A stretch of DNA of 64,000 nt from AP-15 sp963732095 (GTDB taxonomy: Bacteria > Pseudomonadota > Alphaproteobacteria > ATCC43930 > CGMCC-115725): positions 19,683 through 83,682 of the forward strand of contig CAVSZA010000033.1 in the NCBI GenBank assembly GCA_963732095.1, given 5' to 3'. The notes beneath the pieces were generated by a model, which saw only the letters and a program-made list of their open reading frames with translations, was not told the DNA's origin and searched no databases. Of this stretch, positions 16,725 through 25,156 are shown in pieces. Position 1 is the first letter of the stretch; each line of letters begins with the position of its first letter. The translations under genes were made by a program, and so were the position numbers.

Positions 16725-18296
16725 ATGCGGGTTCTCGCGAGCAGCCTGATGCTCCACGCGACTTTCCCGCTCGACGTACTGGCCCAGACGGCCCCGGCCG
16801 CCGTCGCCCAGCCGGCGGTCGGCCAGCCGTTCAACACGGAACAGCTCGACGCGCTGGTGGCCTCGATCGCGCTCTACCCCGACGACCTGCTGACCCAGCT
16901 CCTGATGGCCTCGACTTTCCCGCTCGAAGTGGTGGCAGCCTCGCGTTGGGTGGAGGACCCGGCACACAAATCGCTGTCCGGCGACGCGCTGGTGAAGGGC
17001 CTGGAAGCCGAGCCCTGGGACCCGAGCGTGAAGTCCCTGGTGCCGTTCCCGGCCGTCCTCGCGACCATGAACAACAATCTGACCTGGTTGCAGCAGCTCG
17101 GTTATGCGGTTGCGACGCAGCAGCAGGACGTGTTCGCCGCGGTGCAGCGCCTTCGCCGCCTGGCGCAGATGAACGACAAGCTGCAATCGTCGCCCGAGCA
17201 GGTCGTGAGCACGCAGATGGTGACGGTCGAGGCGCCGGCGGGTAGCAGTCAGCCGCCGTCACAGAAAGAGGTGATCGTCATCCAACCGGCGCAGTCGGAC
17301 ACCGTCTACGTGCCGAGCTACGATCCGGGAGTGGTGTACGGCTCATCGTGGCCCTATCCGTCATATCCGCCCTACTACGCGGCCCCGCCAACCGGATACT
17401 ATTTCGGCACCGCGCTGGCTACCGGGCTGGCATTCGCGGCCGGTGCCGCGGTCGTGGGCGGGCTATGGGGGTGGGCGAATCCGTCATGGGGCGGCGGCTA
17501 CGCCAACGTCAACGTCAACCAATTCAACTCGATCAACGCGAACCGGTCGCAGATTGCCTCATCCCGTTGGGGCGCGAGCTCAGCTGGCGGACGTGCCGCC
17601 AACTTCTCGCGCGCCCCCGGCGGACCGGTGGGGCCTCCGGGCCGCTCGCAAGTCTCCGTACCGGGCAATGCGGTGCGGCCTCCAACTCGCCCGGGAGGTG
17701 TGGGTAGTATCGGCGGTCCTGGCCGGCCGGGCGGTGCCGGAGGCGTGGGCGGTGTCGGCGGTCCGGGTCGGCCAGGCGGTGCGGGGGGCGTGGGTGGTGT
17801 CGGCGGTCCTGGCCGACCGGGTGGTGCCGGAGGCGTGGGCGGCGTCGGGGGTCCGGGTCGGCCAGGCGGTGCGGGGGGCGTCGGCGGCGTCGGCGGTCCG
17901 GGTCGGCTAGGCGGTGCGGGGGGCGTCGGCGGCGTCGGCGGTCCGGGTCGGCCAGGCGGTGCGGGGGGCGCAGGCGGCGTCGGCGGCCCTGGTCGGCCGG
18001 GCGGCCCCGGCCGCCTAGGCGGTGCCGGGGGCGTCAACAGGCCGACCCAGCGGTCGGCTGGCGCGGGCCAGCGCTCCACCGGTGCGCAGCGTCGGGGCGG
18101 CGCGTTTGGTGATATGAGCAGCGGGCGTCAGGCCGGCCAATTCGGGCAGCGGGGTGCGCAGAGCCGATCGGTTGGTCAACAGCGACAGTTCAGCGGTGGC
18201 GCGCGCGGTGGCGGTGGCGGTGGCGGTGGCGCGCGCGGTGGCGGTGGCGGCCGCGGCGGCGGCGGCGGCGGAGGACGTGGTGGGGGGCGGCGTTAG
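16725..18296 (+). CDS. DUF3300 protein with Gly-Pro-Arg repeat tail
   Basis: A 523-residue exported protein; ATG 16725 is chosen because it opens a signal peptide (MRVLASSLMLHATFPLDVLA, cleavage near AQ). Residues about 35-190 form the DUF3300 core: LDALVASIALYPDDLLTQLL, MASTFPLEVVAASRW, VKSLVPFPAVLATMNNNLTW and VVSTQMVTVEAP. A YVPSYDPGVVYGSSWPYPSY stretch and one membrane-like helix (TALATGLAFAAGAAVVGGLW) follow. The rest is low complexity: six 15-residue GGPGRPGGAGGVGGV-type units, then a Gly/Arg tail. The stop overlaps the ribosome site of the DUF2950 gene, its usual partner. Function of the pair is unknown; envelope location is inferred. Confidence 0.85.
   Translation: MRVLASSLMLHATFPLDVLAQTAPAAVAQPAVGQPFNTEQLDALVASIALYPDDLLTQLLMASTFPLEVVAASRWVEDPAHKSLSGDALVKGLEAEPWDPSVKSLVPFPAVLATMNNNLTWLQQLGYAVATQQQDVFAAVQRLRRLAQMNDKLQSSPEQVVSTQMVTVEAPAGSSQPPSQKEVIVIQPAQSDTVYVPSYDPGVVYGSSWPYPSYPPYYAAPPTGYYFGTALATGLAFAAGAAVVGGLWGWANPSWGGGYANVNVNQFNSINANRSQIASSRWGASSAGGRAANFSRAPGGPVGPPGRSQVSVPGNAVRPPTRPGGVGSIGGPGRPGGAGGVGGVGGPGRPGGAGGVGGVGGPGRPGGAGGVGGVGGPGRPGGAGGVGGVGGPGRLGGAGGVGGVGGPGRPGGAGGAGGVGGPGRPGGPGRLGGAGGVNRPTQRSAGAGQRSTGAQRRGGAFGDMSSGRQAGQFGQRGAQSRSVGQQRQFSGGARGGGGGGGGARGGGGGRGGGGGGGRGGGRR
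17712..18035 (+). repeat. 45-bp coding minisatellite
   Basis: Six tandem 45-bp units begin at 17712, 17757, 17802, 17847, 17892 and 17937, with a longer imperfect seventh to about 18035. Each encodes a 15-residue Gly/Pro/Arg/Val unit. Some units differ by P-to-L or V-to-A changes. Frame is preserved throughout, as expected for a tract that can expand or contract. Confidence 0.9.
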
Positions 18297-18306
18297 GAGG
18301 TCATTA

Positions 18307-19254
18307 ATGCGAATGCCCAAGGGCTGGCCGTGCTCAATCCTGGCTGCGATCCTCTGGCTCGCAAACGTGCAGGCGGCACCCGCGAGCGCGCCCGCGCCCC
18401 AGCGCAGTTTCGCGTCCGCGGAGGAAGCGGCGAGTGCGTTCGTGACAGCACTGCGTGACCACAACGATGCCGACTTGCGGGCTATCCTGGGGTCGGAGGG
18501 CGACCGGGTCATCGACTCCGGTGACCGCTATGCCGATCGGGAACTCCATCAGCGGTTCGTTGCTCTCTTCGATGAGAAGCACACAATCGACCAGCAGAGC
18601 CCTGGGCGCGCCGAGTTGGACGTCGGAGCGAACGACTGGCCGTTGCCGATTCCGCTGGTCGAGAACAACGGGCGCTGGACTTTCGACACCAAGGCAGGTG
18701 CGCAGACGATCATCGACCGCCGTATTGGCCGCAACGAGCTGTCGGCGATCCGTACGCTGCTGGCCAGCATCGATGCGCAATACGATTATTTCGATCGTGC
18801 CAAGCAGGCAAACGGCAGTGGCGAGTATACCGCGCGCCTGCTCAGCACGCCCGGCCATCGCGATGGTCTCTACTGGCCGGTGGCCGAGGGCGAGGCCGAA
18901 AGCCCGCTGGGGCCGCTGATCGATGCGGCACAGGACGCGGGCTACCCCGGCGAGCTGGTCGGTGGCAGGCCGATTCCTTACGAAGGCTACTACTTCCGCA
19001 TCCTCGAGGCGCAAGGTCCCAATGGGGATGGCGGGGCTAGGAGCTACATCCAGTCGGGTCGCATGACCGGCGGCTTCGCGTTGATCGCCTGGCCAGCGGT
19101 GTTCGAGTCGAGTGGCATCATGACGTTCATCGCCGGCCCGGATGGCGATGTGTACCAGAAGGATCTGGGACCCGACACGGCACGGATCGCCGCCGCAATG
19201 ACGACGTTCGACCCGGACCTTACTTGGTCACGTGTCGCGATGACGAACGACTGA
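18307..19254 (+). CDS. DUF2950 protein
   Basis: A 315-residue exported protein starting at ATG 18307, 10 bp after the DUF3300 stop and preceded by AGGAGG. Signal peptide CSILAAILWLANVQAAPASA. The mature domain reads FASAEEAASAFVTALRDHND, LRAILGSEGDRVIDSGD, RWTFDTKAGAQTIIDRRIGR, then PIPYEGYYFRILEAQGPN and GFALIAWPAVFESSGIMTFI, the standard DUF2950 order. DUF3300 and DUF2950 genes are regularly adjacent in proteobacteria, which supports a joint envelope role of unknown mechanism. Length is typical. Confidence 0.9.
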   Translation: MRMPKGWPCSILAAILWLANVQAAPASAPAPQRSFASAEEAASAFVTALRDHNDADLRAILGSEGDRVIDSGDRYADRELHQRFVALFDEKHTIDQQSPGRAELDVGANDWPLPIPLVENNGRWTFDTKAGAQTIIDRRIGRNELSAIRTLLASIDAQYDYFDRAKQANGSGEYTARLLSTPGHRDGLYWPVAEGEAESPLGPLIDAAQDAGYPGELVGGRPIPYEGYYFRILEAQGPNGDGGARSYIQSGRMTGGFALIAWPAVFESSGIMTFIAGPDGDVYQKDLGPDTARIAAAMTTFDPDLTWSRVAMTND

Positions 19255-19646
19255 CAGCTCCGGTGACGCCGAGACGGTCATGCTTGGCTGCAATGATCTG
19301 ATCTAAGACGATCGGCTCCGGATAGTTAAGAATGCGACTGGCGTTAGGCTGAATGACGAAGGAAATCAGGAAACGCGATGAACGAGGGTATCGGAAACCG
19401 GCCCGACATGAACAGGCTGCGGCTGAAAGCGAACCCGACGATGACAGCGAGACGCTGGGTGAAACAGCTACATAGTTGCGGACCCGCGACGCCTTGCGCG
19501 AAAGCAAAAAGGCGATCAGCAGGAACTCACGGTTTAAGCTCAACTCGGGATGAGGTGCCCGATTCTTCGCCGTCAACCCTGATCTGAACTGATCGCCTTC
19601 ATTACTTCACGAGATCTCAAGACAAAATCGAGGAGAAAAATCGCAT
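19255..19646. other. Stretch without a supported gene
   Basis: Only short overlapping frames on both strands; none resembles a known family. It separates two convergent transcription units (DUF2950 gene from the left, the 19647 gene from the right). Confidence 0.4.
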
Positions 19647-20075
19647 TCAAGCAAGTTTGGCTATCGCGGTATCGCATAATTCCGTGTTGAGACCGGTGTC
19701 TGTGACGCGGGTTGCCAACACCGAGTAAATTGTTTCCGAATTATCGTGAACATATCGTCTCACGATAGGCGATAAGACGTTCAGGTCCGTTTCCGATCCG
19801 GCAAAGTTTTGGATTGGAAGAGCGGGGTGCGGTATCCACCCGATTTCTCGCAAGGTGCGAGCCTGTTCGAGTTGGGTGCCGATCTCGGCGAAAACAGCGG
19901 CGAATGGTTCGGCCCCGCGTTCGGCGAGCCGCAGCGCCTCCTGAATGATGGAAGCGGCAGCCTCGGACTGCGCTTTCAGGTAGGGCAATGTATCGGATAG
20001 CTGATCGGCAAGGGAGTCACCGGAGGACAGCTCATCAGCAGGTGGTGGATCAGGCGACTCTGGAACGTCGGTCAT
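19647..20075 (-). CDS. Hypothetical protein
   Basis: A 142-residue cytosolic protein from ATG 20075, with GGGGTGTGAGG upstream. An acidic, Pro-rich start is followed by a helical part (LPYLKAQSEAAASIIQEALR, FAAVFAEIGTQLEQARTLRE) and a C-terminal segment HPALPIQNFAGSETDLN and SPIVRRYVHDNSETIYSVLA. I do not recognise the family with confidence. The last residues (NTELCDTAIAKLA) look like the beginning of another helix, so the protein may be C-terminally shortened. It follows a small membrane protein gene by 14 bp and is probably co-transcribed with it. Confidence 0.6.
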   Translation of the reverse strand: MTDVPESPDPPPADELSSGDSLADQLSDTLPYLKAQSEAAASIIQEALRLAERGAEPFAAVFAEIGTQLEQARTLREIGWIPHPALPIQNFAGSETDLNVLSPIVRRYVHDNSETIYSVLATRVTDTGLNTELCDTAIAKLA

Positions 20076-20089
20076 GTGCCTCACACCCC

Positions 20090-20413
20090 TTACGAGGCGC
20101 TCGATGTCAGCGGCGGGGGTGCATCGAGTTCCTGCTGCTGCTTCTCCGACCAAGGGGCGGAATACACTTTCCCGGTGATCTCATCGGCGACCGTCAAGAA
20201 CACAGTTCGACCATCGGTCATCGCGGTAACGCCTCTGCTCAGTGCGACCGTGCTGGTTAGGGGCGTCGTGGTGGAGAATTGCGCTGTAATCGGCCCTACG
20301 GCGCGAGAAGGAGGTGGCTTGCCGTCCCCGAATATAGACACAACCAGAGCCGCTAGAAAACCGCACGCGCAAACTGCCGCGCCGCACTTCGTGCAAGATT
20401 TGATGCTTATCAT
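20090..20413 (-). CDS. Small single-pass membrane protein
   Basis: A 107-residue protein from ATG 20413. A Cys-rich N-terminus (SIKSCTKCGAAVCACG) enters one hydrophobic helix FLAALVVSIFG, followed by a Ser/Thr-rich domain with TSTVALSRGVTAMTDGRTVF and LTVADEITGKVYSAPWSE. The C-x-x-C and C-x-C in the first 20 residues could bind metal or lipid. It ends 14 bp before the next gene. Function unknown. Confidence 0.6.
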   Translation of the reverse strand: MISIKSCTKCGAAVCACGFLAALVVSIFGDGKPPPSRAVGPITAQFSTTTPLTSTVALSRGVTAMTDGRTVFLTVADEITGKVYSAPWSEKQQQELDAPPPLTSSAS

Positions 20414-21112
20414 GACCCGATATTTGGGCGCGACGCACGAGGGCCGCAATCCTCCATGCCAGCACTGTGGTAAATGGGCGTAGTTGAGGCCGGTAGTCCG
20501 ATCGGGAGCCTAATTCAAGAGCCTAAAACGGATACTAAAACCAACTCTCCGCACGTCCGAAAATGGTAGTTTTTCTGGTGTTTTGAGGGTTCGAAGAGAT
20601 GGAGACTCTCGGTGCCCACCCGCTTGCCCCAGCCCGACCGCCATGCCATTCCGCAAAATTTGGCAGAACGCCATACCGAATCCCGGTCAGCCGCGCGTGT
20701 CTGGTCATATCATCAGTTCAGATGATACCGGCGCAAATACCCTTTCAACGTGAAATTGTCGATCGCGCGGGTCTTGAGCCTGAAAGATGCGGGAGCCCCT
20801 TCCTTTTTGATAGAGTGAAAAAACTAGTCTAGTGCCCCGTCCCGACTTTCGTGTTTCGATCGGCTCAGGACGGGAAGGAGTTTTTCGAGCTGGCCTACGG
20901 CTTGCGGCAAAAGCGCCCCAATGAAGAGCTCCGGAAATAGACAGAGTTGCGGGCGGCCCCGGCACCGAACAACAGCCCTAAGGCGGGCCGAGTTCACAAG
21001 GATGTGATCACGGCTTCCCGCGGCCGCGCATTAATAATTAACGCCCAGGAGTGTAAGTGCGCTCCGTTTCGGGGCCTCCGCAAGCGCCATCAATCTGCGA
21101 CGGGAGGAGGTC
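20414..21112. other. Long stretch without a recognised gene
   Basis: About 700 bp without a convincing coding frame. Local base composition is less GC-rich near 20500-20600. A fragment GAGGGTTCGAAGAGATGGAG near 20587 faintly resembles the R1 core but lacks the tail. Nothing else is supported. Confidence 0.4.
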
Positions 21113-21252
21113 ATGCGTCGATACAACCTCTTCATGCTGTTGGCAGCACTGATCCTGCCGGTTTCCGCCCTTCCGGCGGTGTAGGCGGGGGCGTCCTGAT
21201 GGTGATCGTAGGGCTGATCAAGCAGTTCATGGGTGGACAGAAGCCCGCCTGA
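21113..21252 (+). pseudogene. Small exported membrane protein, frameshifted
   Basis: After a GGGAGGAGG ribosome site, ATG 21113 starts MRRYNLFMLLAALILPVSAL then PAV and a stop. In the next frame GGGVLMVIVGLIKQFMGGQK ends at 21252. Joined across one indel these make a roughly 45-residue protein with a signal peptide and one membrane helix. It is the first gene of the DUF2491/DUF350/PspA cluster. It may instead encode only a 23-residue leader. Confidence 0.5.
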
Positions 21253-21427
21253 CCAGCCCATTAGCTGTCGGCTCCGTCCGCTGACGCACCATCGGGAGCG
21301 TGCGCCTTGAAGAGGTGAGAGCCCCGCACGTAAAGTGATGGCCGAAATGGGGCTCGACACGAAGGGGCCGGGCGAAACAAACTCCGCATCAATCGCTGCG
21401 GAGGGACGATTCGCGATCTCAGTTCTA

Positions 21428-22912
21428 ATGAAATCCGCGCCGCCTCTACGGATTGACGGCCCGAGGGAGGACGATCTTCGCTTACTCCCAGTAAAGCTGC
21501 GGCTAAAGGTGCTGCGCTGGCTGCTCTGCATCATTTTAAGCACCGGCGTACCCGATCTCGCCTGGGCCCAATACAGCAGCGGCGGCTACAGCCGGCCGGG
21601 CGGCGGATATTCATCCGGTTATTCAGTGTCGAGCCGTCGGGCGCCAGTCAGGAGCAGCGGCGGGTACGGTCGGCGATCGTATTCCGGTACCGGCTATGCG
21701 ACCGGCTCCGGCGGAGATCGGGCGGTTTCCCGCAGCCTGTCGTCGCAGGCGTACCGCGAATATCAGGCGGGACAGCAGCCCGCGGAGACATACGCGCGCC
21801 GGTCGCCCTCCCCTGCCGGCGGCTCTGACTGGCCGAGCGAAGCGCTGCGCCGGCCATCGGTCTGGGGAGGCCAGCAGTCGGCAACCAGAGTCGCGAGAGG
21901 ACCGGCGTTGCCGGGTTCGGGACCGTTGACGGCGGTGGCATTGTGGGCAGCATTGAACTCCCTGTCTTCATCTGGCTCCGCAGCGTATTTCCACAACTAT
22001 CAGTACGATCCCGGCTATGTGCAATGGCGTCGGGAGGCTGATCGCGAGGCTGCCAACAATCCGGCCGTCGCGGCCAAGCTTGCGCAACTCGACACCCAAC
22101 TTGCGCAAACGGAAGGTCAGCCGCGTAACCCGTCCGCGTCACCCCCCGCCCGACCATCGCCCGCACCAATGGGCGGGTCAGGCTTTATCTGGCCAGTTCT
22201 TTTCATTGGCATGGTCGTGCTGTTGCTGCTCTGGTTGTGGCGACGCCGCATGGCTCAACCGGCTGCCGTCGCGGCCGGTCCCGGCCTGACCGGCAGCGCA
22301 ACGACAAGATTCCGTGTCGGCATGACCATGCCCGTCGATCCGTCCCCGTTCCTGCTGGCTGCCGGATTGACAAAAGTCCAGCCGCCGGAGGGCAGCGGCA
22401 TGATCAGCGTCGAGGTGGTGGGCCTGCTGCGCGAAGGCAACGTCCTGCTGCATCGCCTTTACCTGCCGGGAGGCAAGGCATTCTTTCAGCTTCATCTCGG
22501 CGCCGATGGCCAACCGGACGAATGCCGCTACTTTTCACGGCTGGACGAGGTCACCCCGGCGGACAACCAAGAGTGGGGGTTGTGGCTCGATCCCGCCGAA
22601 GGGATGATCGGGTGGCCGTCGTTTCAGACCAAGGACGGCAAGACGTACGGACGCGTCTGGGGGCCGGGCAACAGCCGAGTTCCGCCGCGAAAGATGGAGG
22701 AGACGCTGCAATACCTCGACCATGTCGAACAGCGCCAATTGCAGATGATGCTCTACGGCGGTCCCTCCGGCGGCACGCCGCCCGCGCCTCAGACCGAATA
22801 CATCCTGGTCAGCGCGGTCGAGGCGACGGGGCAGGCATGGGTCGAGATCGACGCCGGCATCGACATCAACCCGGCGGGGCTGACCTTGCCGAGCGTTCCC
22901 TTGGCCGCCTGA
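21428..22912 (+). CDS. Membrane-anchored DUF2491 (YjfK-like) protein
   Basis: A protein of about 494 residues. The start is uncertain: ATG 21428 is chosen because it leads into VLRWLLCIILSTGVPDLAWA, a signal peptide; GTG/ATG at 21335/21338 would add 30 residues. A Ser/Gly/Tyr-rich low-complexity region (YSSGGYSRPGGGYSSGYS) precedes a single membrane helix VLFIGMVVLLLLWLWRRRM. The C-terminal 220 residues match DUF2491: FRVGMTMPVDPSPFLLAAGL, LHRLYLPGGKAFFQLHLG, ECRYFSRLDEVTPAD and WLDPAEGMIGWPSF. E. coli YjfK is a soluble DUF2491 protein, so the exported, anchored form here is unusual. DUF350 and PspA-like genes follow in the same orientation. Confidence 0.8.
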   Translation: MKSAPPLRIDGPREDDLRLLPVKLRLKVLRWLLCIILSTGVPDLAWAQYSSGGYSRPGGGYSSGYSVSSRRAPVRSSGGYGRRSYSGTGYATGSGGDRAVSRSLSSQAYREYQAGQQPAETYARRSPSPAGGSDWPSEALRRPSVWGGQQSATRVARGPALPGSGPLTAVALWAALNSLSSSGSAAYFHNYQYDPGYVQWRREADREAANNPAVAAKLAQLDTQLAQTEGQPRNPSASPPARPSPAPMGGSGFIWPVLFIGMVVLLLLWLWRRRMAQPAAVAAGPGLTGSATTRFRVGMTMPVDPSPFLLAAGLTKVQPPEGSGMISVEVVGLLREGNVLLHRLYLPGGKAFFQLHLGADGQPDECRYFSRLDEVTPADNQEWGLWLDPAEGMIGWPSFQTKDGKTYGRVWGPGNSRVPPRKMEETLQYLDHVEQRQLQMMLYGGPSGGTPPAPQTEYILVSAVEATGQAWVEIDAGIDINPAGLTLPSVPLAA

Positions 22913-22924
22913 ACGGAGCCACGC

Positions 22925-23365
22925 ATGAATCCTGCATCCGACGGTTCCGCCCCCGCGGTCCTCGACGCGCTCGGCAGCGGCTTGCCAATGCTGCTGCTGC
23001 AGTTCCTGTTGGTGCTGGCCTTGCTGGTCGCCGGCATCTCCATTTATATGGCGGTGACGCCGTTTCACGAGCGTGAGCTGCTGCGCAACGGCAATCCCGC
23101 TGCGGCGACGGTTCTCGGCGGCGCTCTCGTAGCATTGGCAATCCCGCTTGCCGCGCTTTTGGCGACTACCTGGTCGTTCCTCGACATCTTGGTGTGGGGA
23201 GTGGTGGCGGTCCTCCTTCAGCTATTGACGGTCGCGATCGTATCGCATTTGCTTCGCGGCATGCGCACGATGATCGAAGCGGGTCAGGTTGCCGCGGCAA
23301 TCCCCTTGGTCGCCGCCCAAATCTCCATCGGTCTCTTGAACGCAGCGGCAATGGTGCCGGCTTGA
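22925..23365 (+). CDS. DUF350 (YjfL-like) inner-membrane protein
   Basis: A 146-residue protein with four hydrophobic helices, 12 bp after the DUF2491 gene. Motifs: LLLQFLLVLALLVAGISIYM, TPFHERELLRNGNPAAATVL and GGALVALAIPLAALL. The E-x-x-x-x-x-G-N-x-A-A-A segment between helices is the mark of DUF350 (YjfL). In E. coli yjfJ, yjfK and yjfL are clustered; the same three families sit together here. Role is unknown; membrane stress is inferred from the PspA-like neighbour. Confidence 0.85.
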   Translation: MNPASDGSAPAVLDALGSGLPMLLLQFLLVLALLVAGISIYMAVTPFHERELLRNGNPAAATVLGGALVALAIPLAALLATTWSFLDILVWGVVAVLLQLLTVAIVSHLLRGMRTMIEAGQVAAAIPLVAAQISIGLLNAAAMVPA

Positions 23366-23389
23366 GCGCAAGTAACAGGGAGGAGGCTC

Positions 23390-24166
23390 ATGCTCAGTTT
23401 CATCAGAAACCTGGTCGGGGTGAAGGCCGACAAGGCCATGCAGGCCGGCGTCGAGGCGCTCGTGCGATGGGACCCGCAATCGGCCAGCGAGGCCGAGCTG
23501 CGTACCATGGAACAGCACCTCGACGATCTCGGGAGACAAGTCGCGACCGCGCGGCAGAGCTATGACAGGGAGCAGAAAGAGGCCGACGCCATCCAAGCGC
23601 TGTCGCAACAGCGCATGGCTGCGGCGGAGCAGCTGCAGCGACAGATCGCGGCGGAACCCGACGCGACACGCAAGCCGACGATCGAGCGCAGTCTGGGCAC
23701 GCTACTCACAATGCTCGAGCAAATGGCACCGGAGATCGAGCGCGAAAAGAAAGATGCCGTCGACGCCAAGGATTTCCTCGAAATGCTCGAGAAGACCTAT
23801 GCCCAAGCGGGCGGCAAGCTGAAGCAGGGTCGGTCAGAACTGGAACGGGCACGCCGGGACATGGCCCGGGCCGGGCAACAGCGGCAAGTTGCCGAGCAAC
23901 AGGCCGAGGCGGCACGCCGTGCAGCGGGGCTGACCAGTGCCACGAGCAGCATGACGGTGGCACTCAAGGCGATGCAGGATGCCGCAGCTAGAGACCTCGC
24001 CTCGGCGGACGCGGCTACGGCGAAGGCGAAGCTGTTGCGGCCGACGCAGCCGGAGGAAGACGACCCGAACATCGCCGCCGCCCTCGCCTCGGTATCCGGT
24101 ACATCCCCGGCCCCGCAAACTCTGAGCGACCGGCTCGCGGCGCTCAAGGCGAGAAGTGGGAGCTGA
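23390..24166 (+). CDS. PspA/IM30-like coiled-coil protein (YjfJ-like)
   Basis: A 258-residue mostly helical protein from ATG 23390 with a strong GGGAGGAGG ribosome site. It opens MLSFIRNLVGVKADKAMQAG, where an amphipathic helix is followed by long heptad-rich stretches (TMEQHLDDLGRQVATARQSY, LEKTYAQAGGKLKQGRSELE, RRDMARAGQQRQVAEQQAEA). This is the layout of PspA/Vipp1 membrane-binding proteins. The C-terminus has a Pro-rich linker and a final LSDRLAALKAR helix. It closes the DUF2491-DUF350 operon. Membrane protection is inferred from the family. Confidence 0.75.
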   Translation: MLSFIRNLVGVKADKAMQAGVEALVRWDPQSASEAELRTMEQHLDDLGRQVATARQSYDREQKEADAIQALSQQRMAAAEQLQRQIAAEPDATRKPTIERSLGTLLTMLEQMAPEIEREKKDAVDAKDFLEMLEKTYAQAGGKLKQGRSELERARRDMARAGQQRQVAEQQAEAARRAAGLTSATSSMTVALKAMQDAAARDLASADAATAKAKLLRPTQPEEDDPNIAAALASVSGTSPAPQTLSDRLAALKARSGS

Positions 24167-24229
24167 GCATTTCGAGAAGCCCGACGGGGCATTTCCTAGT
24201 CCCCTAACGCCGGCAATGGAGGGATCGCG

Positions 24230-24283
24230 ATGAGACCGGAGCGTTATTTGGCGGCGATGGGGTTGACGATACTTCTCGCGTAA
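24230..24283 (+). pseudogene. Start of a lost gene at the end of the PspA-like operon
   Basis: GGAGGG followed by ATG 24230 encodes MRPERYLAAMGLTILLA and a stop. It looks like the beginning of an exported protein gene, cut after 17 codons and followed immediately by a strong hairpin. No continuation is seen in other frames. Confidence 0.4.
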
Positions 24284-24292
24284 CGCCCTACG

Positions 24293-24320
24293 CTTTTTCG
24301 CAGACCGGGCTGCGAAAAAG
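24293..24320. terminator. Perfect 11-bp hairpin, probable terminator
   Basis: CTTTTTCGCAG (24293-24303), a 6-nt loop ACCGGG and CTGCGAAAAAG (24310-24320) form a perfect stem. It lies downstream of the PspA-like operon. It is symmetrical, with A/T runs on both sides, so it could end transcription in either direction. Confidence 0.65.
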
Positions 24321-24375
24321 TGGCCCCTGCGGGACAGTTTGAAGCTGGGGACAGTGTGCCTGTAACCTGCCCTCC

Positions 24376-24477
24376 ATGACGGACGGGCTGAGCTCTCTCT
24401 ATCAGGATTTGCTGGGCGATAGCTACGATTGAGTCGATCGCATTGTTCTGAACGCGTACTTCCGCATGGGCCATGAC
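24376..24477 (+). pseudogene. N-terminal stub of a transposase-like protein
   Basis: From ATG 24376 the frame reads TDGLSSLYQDLLGDSYD, a TGA stop, then VDRIVLNAYFRMGHDPG. I associate this beginning with a family of transposase-like proteins of alphaproteobacteria, but the identification is from memory of a short motif. The in-frame stop and the abrupt switch to ridA-derived sequence at about 24478 show it is a remnant. Confidence 0.4.
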
Positions 24478-24750
24478 CCGGGCCCTTCGACGTCGAGGTC
24501 GATTGCGTGGCGGTCACGAAGGACTGACCTCGGCCGGCAGCAGCTCGCGGGAGCAGAGAGAATAGGGGTCAGAGTCATTTACCGCGGCACATACATAGAC
24601 GTCAGGACTCTGGCGCGGTCCAACGTCCGCGAGTGGTGCTTGGTCTTCTTCTCAAATTCGGCCATCCGGCCACGCGTCGCTGGGGTCCACATCCCAAGCT
24701 TGAATCACGCCCGAACCCGCCGTTGAATGGGTTCTCAAACGGTCTCTGAA
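24478..24750 (+). repeat. X-block: ridA 3' end plus IS5-type terminus, copy 1
   Basis: This block matches 35694-35970 in the same orientation with a few substitutions. It starts with the last codons of a ridA gene (FDVEVDCVAVTKD and stop at 24524-24526), passes through CAGAGTC...GACTCTG inverted repeats (24572-24610), and ends with the 5' end of an IS5-type transposase gene on the minus strand (MWTPATRGRMAEFEKKTK) and a terminal repeat reading GTTCTCAAACGGTCTC on the plus strand. Confidence 0.8.
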
Positions 24751-24804
24751 AGCCTCCTGCGTCAATCATAAAACAGCAGCAGACCGCTTTCGAATCCGAC
24801 ACCG

Positions 24805-24848
24805 GTCCTTCGGCCTTGGCCGTGGGAACGGGTCTTCATGCCCCTTAA
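24805..24848 (-). repeat. R2 repeat copy e, 5' part only
   Basis: The minus strand reads GGGGCATGAAGACCCGTTCC then CACGGCCAAGGC, the first third of R2; the rest is missing or diverged. Confidence 0.55.
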
Positions 24849-25156
24849 GCAACCTTCGCGCCGATCGCTTCGAACGGCTCAGTCGGATGGAAATCCGCCA
24901 TTCGTTCCGGCGCCCTGAGGCGGCCATTCGCGCGACCCCAGGTGAGCCTTCCGGATACGGCCCTTTTTCCGACGCACGGCCAGGCGCAAAATCAGGGAAT
25001 ATGCACCGCTCGGCGCCACTGTCGTCGCTGTTCAAGCCTGAGCAATCCTTGACGGGCGTTCCACGGCTGTTCGTCGCGCTCGAACTTTGTAGCCACGCCG
25101 GCACAAAGTAGCAGAGACTTACACTTACGAATCACGAATTCCGGGAGCGTCGTTTC

